Assembly: GCF_000090795.2 (NCBI RefSeq)
Contig: NW_003546951.1
Coordinates: forward strand, 8,861-32,250
Source: Amphimedon queenslandica
Taxonomy: Eukaryota > Porifera > Demospongiae > Haplosclerida > Niphatidae
DNA length: 23,390 nt
Direction of reading: 5' to 3'
Within the stretch, counting starts at the first letter, position 1, and every line of letters begins with the position of its first letter. The notes below the pieces were generated by a model. That model did not search any database and was not told where the DNA came from. It saw nothing but the letters and a program-made list of their open reading frames with translations. Shown here piece by piece: positions 1-8,213 of the stretch. A program made the translations under genes and the position numbers.

Positions 1-1754
1 AGTCATTGCTTTTATACTGAAGCATCTGAAAGAGCTGTTGATAGATTATTTCTCAGGTGCTGTCAGGTCAAAGAAGACAACAGATTTTGATTGGGTCATT
101 ACTGTACCTGCTATATGGGATGCACGAGGAAAAAGAATGATGAGAGAAGCTGCTTATCTGGTGAGTGATAAATAATTATAGATATCTACATACATGGCAT
201 TCATGATCTGTTGTAAAAATTTGATCCCCAGGGGTCTTCAGAGTTCAGACCATTATATTGATCTCCAGTCCCTTGTTGATTATAAAACTAAATCCTAAAA
301 CCTAAACACAATCCAAAAAGACCTATGAGGCTATAGGACAATGCTTTTTTAGCCAGGACCACTTATAGCATGACATTCAGAATGCAATGCAGATCAATAG
401 ATCATTAATTCTATTATAGGCTGGTTTGCTGACAGAATATGGTGGCATAACCAAGTTCACTCCGGTTTCTTATCGCTCTTTGCCTCTCCCAGATGAAGTC
501 AATCCTGACAGGCTGTCATTAGCATTAGAGCCTGAATCAGCAGCTCTTTATAGTCAGGAAACAGTGGGAAATGAGATTAAAAAAGATCCATGTGCAGCAA
601 TTATCAAATGCCCATCAGATTACATGGTAATAGATGCTGGGGGTGGTACTATAGATATCACTGCACATATCGAAGTTGATGGTAGTATTGTAGTTGAGAA
701 TATACCAACTGGCAATGCATGGGGTGGTACGCAGATTAATGAAGCTTTTGCTAAAATTCTTGAAGGTATAGTTAATGATCCTGGATTTGAAAAGTACTTA
801 GCTTCTGGAGACCAAGCTCAAAAAAGGGGCGATATCATTAAAATAGTTTACAATGAATTTGAAATTGATAAATTGAACTTTGGAAAAGAGGACACAGAAG
901 AAATTCGCGTTTCATTACCAAACCGTTTTGTTAAGTTTTATGATAGGGCTCTTGAGGCTGGCGTGAAGAGAAGAAGTGGTATCGATTATGAAGATGATAT
1001 ATTATATATCTCCAAGGATGTAGTGGAATCTGAGTTGTTTGGTCCAGCACTAAAAGGTATAATAGAGTGCACTTTACAAGCTATTGAGGATAATGATACC
1101 GATCTTAGCACCTTTTATTTGGTTGGTGGGTTTGGAGGGTGTAAGTATGTAAAACGGAAGGTCACAGCAGCTATAGAAAAAAGCTTTCATGGCCAGGGTC
1201 GTTCTTGCAATGTGATAGTACCTTGTACTCCTCAATTAGCTGTTGCCACAGGAGCTGTAATGTGGCGTATGAATCCAGAGAAGATCAAAGCAAGACGATC
1301 TGATGCTACTTATGGGATAGGAGTGTCTACATCATTTAAAGATGATGAGCATGATGAGCATTACAAGTTTTATAATGAAGAGCAAGAAGAATATAAATGT
1401 AGTAGCGTATTTGATGTGTTTTTAGAAAAAGGTGAGCTGGTACAAACAGATCAAGTCATTACCACAAGTTTAACACCATCTTATCAGTCAGATGAGCAAG
1501 CTCACATTACAATCTATTCCACTCCTAATCTCGGAGTTCAATACACGGAAGATAAAAATGGCAAAAGCACAGTTACAAAAATAGGCCAATTAGTTATCGA
1601 TATTCCTAATCCTGATAATGTACCAAGAGATGAGCGTCACATCGATATCACTATGGATTTCAGTGGTACAGAGATTCAAGCTAAAGCAAAGTATCGTATT
1701 AGTGGAGAAGAAGTTAAAACTGTTTGTGACTTTCTTTCTGCTCAAAAAAATTAG
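1..1754 (+). CDS. HSPA12-like Hsp70-family protein, left copy, 5' truncated by window edge
   Basis: Two exons are visible: 1..160 (codons start at base 2) and 420..1754, joined in phase 0 across a 259-bp intron with GTGAGT and TATTATAG ends. The stop is TAG at 1752-1754 and AATAAA lies at 1834-1839. Hallmarks of the Hsp70/actin ATPase fold in its HSPA12 branch are a WVITVPAIW..MREAAYLAGL stretch across the splice, the phosphate-2 motif VIDAGGGTIDITAH near 625-665, and the adenosine motif LVGGFGG near 1120-1140. The phosphate-1 motif (DFGTT) would lie upstream of the window; it is present in the right copy. The 496 visible codons contain no break. HSPA12 proteins are atypical Hsp70s without the usual substrate-binding domain; in sponges such families are often expanded (family knowledge). 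The client or role here is unknown. The gene is duplicated at 5743..7851. Confidence 0.85.
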
Positions 1755-1855
1755 ACTGTTAGTTTATTATTTAGCATACTTTTGCCTTTTAGACTATAGT
1801 TAATATATTGTTGCTATAGATTAGAATACTTAGAATAAATTTATTAGACAGTAAG

Positions 1856-1921
1856 ATGTCGTTATTTAGTTCTATGAGAGCAAAACCGCTCTTTAAATCA
1901 GCCAAACCACTAAGACTGTAA
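1856..1921 (+). other. conserved 21-codon small ORF in the Hsp70 3' flank (left copy)
   Basis: An ATG-to-TAA frame of 66 nt, rich in Ala-Lys-Pro-Leu (contains AKPLF and SAKPLRL). The right unit has a frame of exactly the same length at 7967..8032 with the same start, stop and C-terminal residues. It lies about 100 bp after the Hsp70 stop, just past the AATAAA. It could be chance retention after duplication, an alternative 3' exon or a microprotein. In the other direction the same bases are part of the COMMD3 3' flank. Confidence 0.2.
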
Positions 1922-2086
1922 AGATTCAACTTATACATGTAGCTCAATTTCTTAGAAACCTAAGATTATAATCAAAGCTTATTCCTAGAATTATCAAGTT
2001 CACTAGAAACATAACAGTTTATTTTGCAAACTATGTCACGCCCACACTTGACATACACATGTAAAGATATTAATACATCTGTTATA

Positions 2087-2283
2087 CCAAACAAGATGAT
2101 TTATTGGCAGGAGTAATATTTGGCAAATTTGCCTGTGGAAAGATATTCGCAAATTTTGCATTGGCAATTTTGTGCCATGTGCCATTGAGCATGCTCAGAT
2201 TGAAACAAAATGGCAGATTTTAAATCTTTATAGAACCACCAATCGCCAATATTAATTTCCTGCTAATAAATCATCTTGTACAG
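2087..2283. mobile_element. 197-bp MITE with TA target duplication (element A)
   Basis: Terminal inverted repeats of about 35 bp share ACAAGATGATTTATT followed by a purine and GCAGGA. The element is flanked by TA at 2085-2086 and 2284-2285. The duplicated locus at about 8211-8222 lacks it and keeps a single TA-containing site, so the insertion came after the segmental duplication. There is no coding capacity. The TA target suggests mobilisation by a Tc1/mariner-type transposase (inference). The empty site corresponds to the COMMD3 stop codon and polyadenylation signal. Confidence 0.8.
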
Positions 2284-2378
2284 TAATTGGCTAATTTTTA
2301 AAGTAATTTTGAAGCATTTTTAAACTTTCTGACCAAATCCTAAATTTAATAAATTTCTCACTACAATTTTTTAATATA

Positions 2379-2559
2379 CCATATAGCGGATTTCTTTTGT
2401 TTGGCCAAATTCACTCTTTTTGTTCTCCAGGCTTCAAAATAAAAATCAAATCCACAAAATCACATAAAACTAGACAGGTGCAGTCCTTTCAAAAAACAAA
2501 AATGAAACCCACAAAGTTGAATTCTCCCCCCCCCCAAAAACCAAAAACCTGCTATATGG
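2379..2559. mobile_element. 181-bp MITE with TA target duplication (element B, left copy)
   Basis: Inverted ends CCATATAGCGGATTTCTTTTG and the complement of a C-rich right end finishing CTATATGG, flanked by TA at 2377-2378 and 2560-2561. The same element at the same place in the right unit (8315..8510) shows that it was present before the duplication. It lies in the last intron of the COMMD3 pseudogene. It contains a run of about 11 C at 2525-2535. Its ends resemble element F at 21902..22096. Confidence 0.75.
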
Positions 2560-2744
2560 TATGGCATTCAGGCTTTCTTTCCTTTTGTCTCATCCCTTCT
2601 TACCTGGAGCTGTTCTTGTGTGCAACTAAATATAACATCTTTCTTCTTTCCATCACCTTACTAATGTCAATTAATAACAATTAACAAGTAAAATTAAATA
2701 CTTCAGTATAAGACTGATTGTATTTGTATACACTGGTTTGTCTC

Positions 2745-3020
2745 TAAGAATACACAGCCAAAAGTTTGTGATTGAACCATGAATGATGTCAGTCCTGATC
2801 CGGCCTAACGCATCCTGTATCATAGATTTTGGGCAGCTAATATGGCAATGAGCCTAGCTGGATCTATCAGCCTTGATACAATTATGCTGAAATTCATACT
2901 GGTTCAGCCAGAGCAACAGGTATGATTCAGCAATGATACCTGTCAGACTGTATCAATACTGTAATCAGGCTCAATTCATTGATTTTGGGCAGTGCCTTGT
3001 ATCATACATGCTGTGTAGCT
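2745..3020. other. left-unit-specific stretch without a gene
   Basis: About 275 bp not alignable to the right unit, lying inside what was COMMD3 intron 4. Two copies of a GATTTTGGGCAG motif (near 2826 and 2981), each associated with TGTATCAT, occur in it. It may be a further insertion, but I found no clear terminal repeats or target duplication. Confidence 0.35.
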
Positions 3021-3026
3021 AACTAA

Positions 3027-3202
3027 AGCCCAAAATACACTGAGCAACTTTGTTGCCAGTACCTTTGATGTGGTGAGGCAACTTGTTGCCAGAAGTTGAG
3101 AGTCTCTCTACTTTCTGCAACATGTTGCCCAGTGTTGCTCAACCACATCAAAGGTCTGACCACAAGTTGCCAGCAACAAAGTTGCTCAGTGTATGTTGGG
3201 CT
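3027..3202. mobile_element. 176-bp MITE with TAA target duplication (element C)
   Basis: Inverted ends AGCCCAAAATACACTGAGCAA and the complement of TTGCTCAGTGTATGTTGGGCT extend inward for about 30 bp with a near-palindromic interior (two CTTTGATGTGG-type arms). It is flanked by TAA at 3024-3026 and 3203-3205. The right unit has the uninterrupted site with one TAA at 8759-8761. The three-base TAA target suggests a PIF/Harbinger-type transposase (inference). The site is the 5' splice site of COMMD3 intron 4. Confidence 0.85.
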
Positions 3203-3703
3203 TAACCTTAATATAATAATCTAATCTCAAGTTGACGTCAATGAGCTAGGTAAGGAAATTATAAATGAATTCTGCCAAACCTTACTTGCTCTTAGCTTTG
3301 CTTTTATTAATCCTACAAAATATAAAAGAAAAGAACAAAAAACAGAAAAGAAATTAAAAGATTATTACTAATGTAACGAAATTTATTAATTACATTATAA
3401 AGTGTCACTAAAGCTTCAATTCAGTTAGTTTGCAATAGAAAGAGAAAGAGAGAGTGAGAGTGAGAAAGAGAAGTTGGGACAGAAGAGAAAGGGCAAAAAA
3501 GGGTTATGAATAAATGATACATCACATGTGTAGGAATGATTCAAAAGTTGGGGGGCTCAACATTAAAAAGCAAGTGAACATTAAGGGCTAAGCCTCTCCT
3601 GCATGCTGAAAAGTTGGGGGCTTCAGCCTCCTAGCCCCCCCCCCATTCCTATGCCTATGCATCAATAGATATTTTACCGTATTTGTACCTAGTGCGTGCA
3701 CCT

Positions 3704-3870
3704 TCAATTGATTCCAATCAAATTTTGATTTTTTTGTAAATTTTCAAAGTTGCTCAAAAATTGGGCAAATGACCAAAAATTAGCCTTGGTCTTTGGCCAA
3801 ATTTTGTCAAAAATGACTAGGAGAGAATTCTCAGTTTTTATTTTTTCTAATACATATACCTGCCCTTTGC
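3704..3870. repeat. dispersed repeat, diverged unit of the 178-bp family
   Basis: The order of blocks (TTGATTCCAATCAAATTTTG, then GGCCAAATTTTG and AAAAATGACTAGGAGAGAAT, then TTTTTCTAATACATAT) matches units at 9716..9990 and 10560..10730, and more distantly the tandem array at 12111..13180. Short open frames on both strands here are by-products of the repeat. Confidence 0.6.
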
Positions 3871-4162
3871 AAGAGTTCACTGTTTTGATCACCAATTTCT
3901 TCTGTACTAATCCCTACCAATCCTTTCAGTGCAATATTTAACTGGTTACCATACATCAGAATGGGAAAATAATATATTTGCTCCTTTGGCATCTGTGCAG
4001 ACTCATTCCAAGTCAGTTGATTGGTATCATGCAATAGGTCTGTGTAAGATCAACTGTGAATATTAGTGGAGGCAATAATAAATAAAATAAAAAAGAAATC
4101 AATAAAAAATAAAAAAAATATACAAATACAAAAAAGTGTTAGCATAGAGTATGTAACATTAA

Positions 4163-4323
4163 AGACTAGTTTACAATATTACACAAGTGCTGAAGTTACG
4201 TAGATGCAGGAATAGAATCTGGTTCTATTCTAGTGGAAAGTATGCGTCAAAAGATCAAATCGCCCATGCTTTTGATTAAAAATTGACAGTATGCTGGCCT
4301 AATGTTATTTTGTAAATCCACCT
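4163..4323. mobile_element. 161-bp MITE with TAA target duplication (element D, copy 1)
   Basis: It ends in AGACTAGTTTACAATAT on one side and the complement of AGGTGGATTTACAAAAT on the other, flanked by TAA at 4160-4162 and 4324-4326. It is the reverse complement of the element at 21661..21821, which has the same 161-bp length. Shared interior blocks include the AATAGAATCTGGTTCTATT palindrome. The left end has diverged. Probably PIF/Harbinger-derived (inference from the three-base target). Confidence 0.85.
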
Positions 4324-5742
4324 TAACTTTTTTTTAACATAAGTCTTCGAACTTCTTTGCTATTTTTATCATTACCTAATATATTTTTACTTTTAAAGAC
4401 TCAGTCACCTACCATAATAATCACAAAATTAAAAGTTGTCTGTACCTATAACTTTTTAAATAACAACTTCTTGCTGGCACGCACTTTATAGCAAGCCATA
4501 CACTTTAAAGACATTTGCATCCATTTCTCCATCATTTTTAAACAGAAGTTGAACATTTAAAAATATTTTTCAAGCAAGATTTAAGGTTGCCTTCTACTAT
4601 TAATATCAGTGCACTTAACATAAAGCCCCTGAAAATGAATTTTTCATTTTTATATTAGCCAACTATCATTCTACCTTGACATTATCTATTTTTACTAATT
4701 TATGCCTCTCTGTAAGATTTTGTGGAATCTCTTCAGCTCTTTCTATCCTATGTTAAAGCATTAAAATAGATCTTAAGATCACTGTGATAAACCTTTTTGC
4801 ATGTCTTCCGATTTCTTCATGTAGACTTTGATTTGCCTGTGGTAGTATAGATTTATACGTATTAGGCATATGATCTAAAGAGTAACTCTTTCAGTCAATT
4901 TATCTGATAGTCAATTCTTGCTTATTTCTTGCCTATGGTAAACATCCTGGGCTCACCTTAGCCTCAGCTCTGAGCTATTAAATTCCAAAATTCTCTCTTC
5001 AAGATCTTTTAAAATAGATCTATGGGTATTTTATGATAAATATGCTTATACCCCTTTTTGGATTTAAAGGGTTCTGTTACACTATCCATAGTTTTTCTGT
5101 TGTCCAGTAAGATCCAGATATAATTTCTAAAAGTTTATTCATTGGGTGGTCAGTCTTGGAATTGTTGTTATCCTCCACTCTAATATCTATGTCCTCCTTC
5201 GCTCAAATTTATCATTTCCATGAAATACAAATCTATTAGATTTTATAACTAATTTAAACTAAATCTACTAGATCTAGATACAGTATTAAAAAATTTCATT
5301 CAGATTGATATTATTTTGCAAAGCAGTTTCCACACTGATACAAAAAGTACCACTAACAACTGCCATATTTTCTGTAATATTGTTGCAATAAACACAAGCT
5401 AAGCAGTGAGCATGATAAAAACCACTTCCAGTATCAAGAGCCTAAAAATGAATAAGTTTTGGTAGTACTATAAATATGTAGGTGAACCTTATTATCTAAA
5501 AGTTGCTGTCAACTATTACTAGCAGCTGTTACAATAAACCATATCATACTACCCATTGGCTTCAGCAGTTATGGATAAAGATATTCATGACATCTACACC
5601 ATATACACAGTTCTAAGAATAGTTAATTTAGTTATGAATGTGCACAGGAATTCATTGATATTGCTCATTTCTTGGAATTGAAATAAGGAATTCATAGAGA
5701 AAACAAGCATCACAAAATTATAAAGCTTTACTAGGCTCAGTT
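4324..5742. other. gap between duplicated units with weak coding traces
   Basis: AT-rich sequence without a confidently modelled gene. The minus-strand traces at 4581..5441 are listed separately. Upstream of 5743 the acceptor-like CTTTACTAG and TTGCTTCAG could mark a 5' exon boundary of the right Hsp70 copy, but no convincing upstream exon was found. Confidence 0.5.
4581..5441 (-). pseudogene. unidentified coding traces: LIM half-domain and a spliced tail
   Basis: Following TTTTTAG, a minus-strand frame from 5441 encodes FYHAHCLACVYCN, the H-x2-C-x2-C-x2-C core of a LIM zinc finger. The last C-x2-C (YQCGNC, near 5315-5335) appears only after a +1 shift at a run of five T, as if one base were lost. 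Further on, four segments join in consistent phase with GT..AG introns: 5019-4957, 4836-4783, 4747-4675 and 4628-4581 (stop TAA). They give a charged, possibly coiled-coil tail (contains LEERILEFNSSEL and IERAEEIPQNL). One intron would be only 35 bp. Whether the LIM piece and the tail belong together is unknown; it could be a decayed gene or one with exons I could not connect. Confidence 0.3.
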
Positions 5743-7851
5743 TTGCTTCAGTCTATAGATCCATCACTTGTAGGAATGGCAGCATCAGCAGGGTACTTTG
5801 CAATCGGTCATCGAAGTATTCAACTTATTCCAGTTAACCTTCGAAAACCAAATTATAAGCCTCCTCTTAGCAGAGCAAGAAAAATTCCACCTCCTAAAGA
5901 AGATAGTTATTGTCTTACTGATGAGTTAAACATTGCTGCTATTGATTTTGGTACTACATCAGTTTCAGTTTCCTACATTACAAAAGGAGATAAAAAATTT
6001 TCCATGTTATCATTGGACAATAAAGAATCTTCTCGAGTCTGCAATGCACTCCTTTTAAAGAAAGAGGATAATGGCAAAATGAAGGTGGAGGCTTTTGGAA
6101 GTGTAGCTCGTAATAATTTTATAACAATGAGATCAGCTGAGCATCACACCCACATCTACTTTGAGAGAATCAAAATGTTATTGAGAAGAGAGAAGGTATG
6201 CTATAAAATTATTAGATCTAATATTTTATATGATTAATTTAAAATTCAGTTAGTCAATAGAGATACAGTAGTTGAGTCATTTTCTGGTGATAAATTCTAT
6301 CTGGTTGAAGTCATTGCATTTATACTGAAGCAACTGAAGGATCTACTGATAGAGCATTTATCATGCACTGTCAAGCCATTGATGACAACAGATTTTGATT
6401 GGGTCATTACTGTACCTGCTATATGGGATGCACGAGGAAAAAGAATGATGAGAGAAGCTGCTTATCTGGTGAGTGATCAATTAATTCATCATCATTATCA
6501 TAATTTATTCAGGCTGGTCTGCTAACAGAATACGGAGGCATCAGCAAGTTCACTCCAGTTTCTCATCACTCTTTGCCTCTTCCAGATGAATTTAATCTTG
6601 ACAGGCTATCATTAGCACTAGAGCCTGAATCAGCTGCCCTTTATAGCCAGAAAACAGTGGGAGACCAGATTAAAAGTGATCCAGATACAGCAATTATCCA
6701 CCATCCTACAGATTACATGGTAATAGATGCTGGTGGGGGTACTATAGATATTACAGCTCACATTGAAGTTGATGATAATGTAGTTGTAGTTGCATGAGAA
6801 TATACCAACTGGCAATGCATGGGGTGGTACACAGGTTAATGAAGCTTTCTCTAAAATTCTTGAAGATATGGTTAATGACCCTGGATTTAAAAAGTTCTTG
6901 GCTTCTGGAGAGCATACAAAAAATATGGCAGATATTATCAAAATTTTTTACTCTGAATTTGAAAGTGAGAAATTGATCTTTGGAATGGAGATGGACCAAA
7001 CAAAAGAAATTCGTATAGCACTACCAACTGGTTTTGCAAAGTTTTATGATGAAGCTCTTAAGGCTGGTGTCAAGAGAAGAAGCGGCATCGATTATGAAGA
7101 TGATAGGGTATACATTTTTGAGAAAGTAGTGGAATCCGAGTTATTTGGTCCAGCACTTAATGGTATAATAGAGTGCACTTTACAAGCTATTGAGGATAAT
7201 GATACCGATCTTAGCACCTTCTATTTGGTTGGTGGGTTTGGAGGCTGTAGTTATGTTCATAAGAAGGTCAAAGCTGCTATAGAAAAAAGCTTTCATGGCC
7301 AGGGTCGTTCTTGTAATGTGATAGTGCCTCCTACTCCTCAATTAGCTGTTGCTACAGGAGCAGCTATGTGGCGTAGGAATCCAAAGAACATCAAAGCAAG
7401 ACGATCCGATGCTACGTATGGGATAGGTGTGACTATACCATTTGAAGACGATAAACATGACGAGTATTACAAGTTTTATAATTAAGAGCAAGAAGAATAC
7501 AGATGTACTAATGTGTTCAGTGTGTTTCTAGAAAAAGGAGAATTGGTGCAAGCAGATGAAGTCATTACCACAAGTTTAGTACCACTTAAACAATCAGATG
7601 AGCAAGCTCAAATTACAATATATTCTACACCTAATCTTGGAGTTCAATACACAGAAGATAAAAATGGCAAAAGCACAGTCAAAAAAATAGGTCAATTAGT
7701 TATTGACATTCCTAATCCTGATAATCTGCCTAAAGAAAAGCGTCAAATTGACATCACTATGGATTTCAGTGGTACAGAGATTGAAGCTAAAGCAGAGTAC
7801 CATATTACTGGAGAAGAAGTTAAAACTATTTGTGACTTTCTTTCTGCTTAA
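5743..7851 (+). pseudogene. HSPA12-like Hsp70-family gene, right copy, broken
   Basis: Exons 5743 (or ATG 5776)..6195, 6250..6468 and 6513..7851, with introns of 54 and 44 bp, all phase 0. The first exon carries the phosphate-1 motif AIDFGTTSVSVSY; the third carries VIDAGGGTIDITAH and LVGGFGG. Against the left copy there are three lesions. A net gain of 7 nt near 6770-6797 shifts the frame (the first frame ends TGA at 6795-6797 and the next resumes at 6790). A GAA codon has become TAA at 7483-7485. A CAA near the end has become TAA at 7849-7851, shortening the C-terminus by two residues. Without the lesions the protein would be about 670 aa. Sequencing error could explain one lesion but hardly all. 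The start is uncertain; the residues around 5776 do not match a family feature I know. Confidence 0.8.
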
Positions 7852-7966
7852 AAAATTTAAGACTGCTACATGGTAGTGTTTAGCATATTTAGCCTTTCAG
7901 AGTAGCATATTTAGCCTTTCAGAGTATAGTTCATAGATAAATACTTTAAATTTATTAGACAACAAG

Positions 7967-8032
7967 ATGTCAATCTTTAGATCCACATCAGCTAAACCAC
8001 TCTTTACATCTGCCAAACCACTAAGACTGTAA
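7967..8032 (+). other. conserved 21-codon small ORF in the Hsp70 3' flank (right copy)
   Basis: Same length, start and stop as 1856..1921; both begin MS and end SAKPLRL. About six residues differ. It is antisense to the sequence just beyond the COMMD3 polyadenylation signal. Weak evidence for coding. Confidence 0.2.
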
Positions 8033-8213
8033 TGATACAACTTATGCATGTAGTAATTGTAGTTCAATTTCCTAGAAACCTAAAATTATATTCAAAGCTT
8101 ATTCCTAGAATTATCAAGTTCACTAGAAACATAACAGTTCATTTAGCAAAAAAGACATGTCTCACACAAATGCACACACTTATACACATAACAATTATTA
8201 ATGCATCAGTTAT

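Larger units (their letters stand above)
2285..3700 (-). pseudogene. COMMD3 pseudogene fragment (exons 2 end to 7)
   Basis: On the minus strand remnants of COMMD3 exons occur in gene order. The end of exon 2 is near 3700. Exon 3 is near 3440-3397, internally deleted and with stops. Exon 4 is near 3306-3210, opening with a stop and with the tryptophan codon of the WRL signature lost. Exon 5 near 2755-2700 is shortened. Exon 6 near 2660-2603 is almost identical to the good copy but starts with TAA at the splice. Exon 7 near 2337-2286 has an early stop. Exon 1 and most of exon 2 are absent. Two transposons (2087..2283 and 3027..3202) sit on what were the stop/polyA region and a 5' splice site. 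The functional counterpart is at 8214..11068. Confidence 0.8.
1..3712. repeat. segmental duplication, left unit (HSPA12-like plus COMMD3 3' part)
   Basis: From the first base the sequence matches the region starting at 6309: Hsp70 exons, their 3' flank, a shared miniature transposon, and the antisense COMMD3 exons, ending inside COMMD3 exon 2 near 3700-3712. Long stretches are nearly identical, for example around 2600-2650 versus 8550-8600. The Hsp70 part here is intact and the COMMD3 part is decayed. The unit may extend left of the window. The right edge runs into a dispersed repeat related to sequence near 9780, so repeat-mediated recombination is possible (inference). Confidence 0.8.

Noticed and set aside
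3750..4034. Overlapping 63-67 codon frames on both strands
   Set aside because: They lie in the dispersed repeat and flanking AT-rich sequence, with no conserved protein pattern.
7858..8090. Minus-strand frame reading LSGLADVKSGLADVD as the last COMMD3 exon
   Set aside because: It does not fit the phase of exon 6. The segment at 8273-8214 fits in phase and matches the known COMMD3 C-terminus (DLVGKLKDASKSLE).
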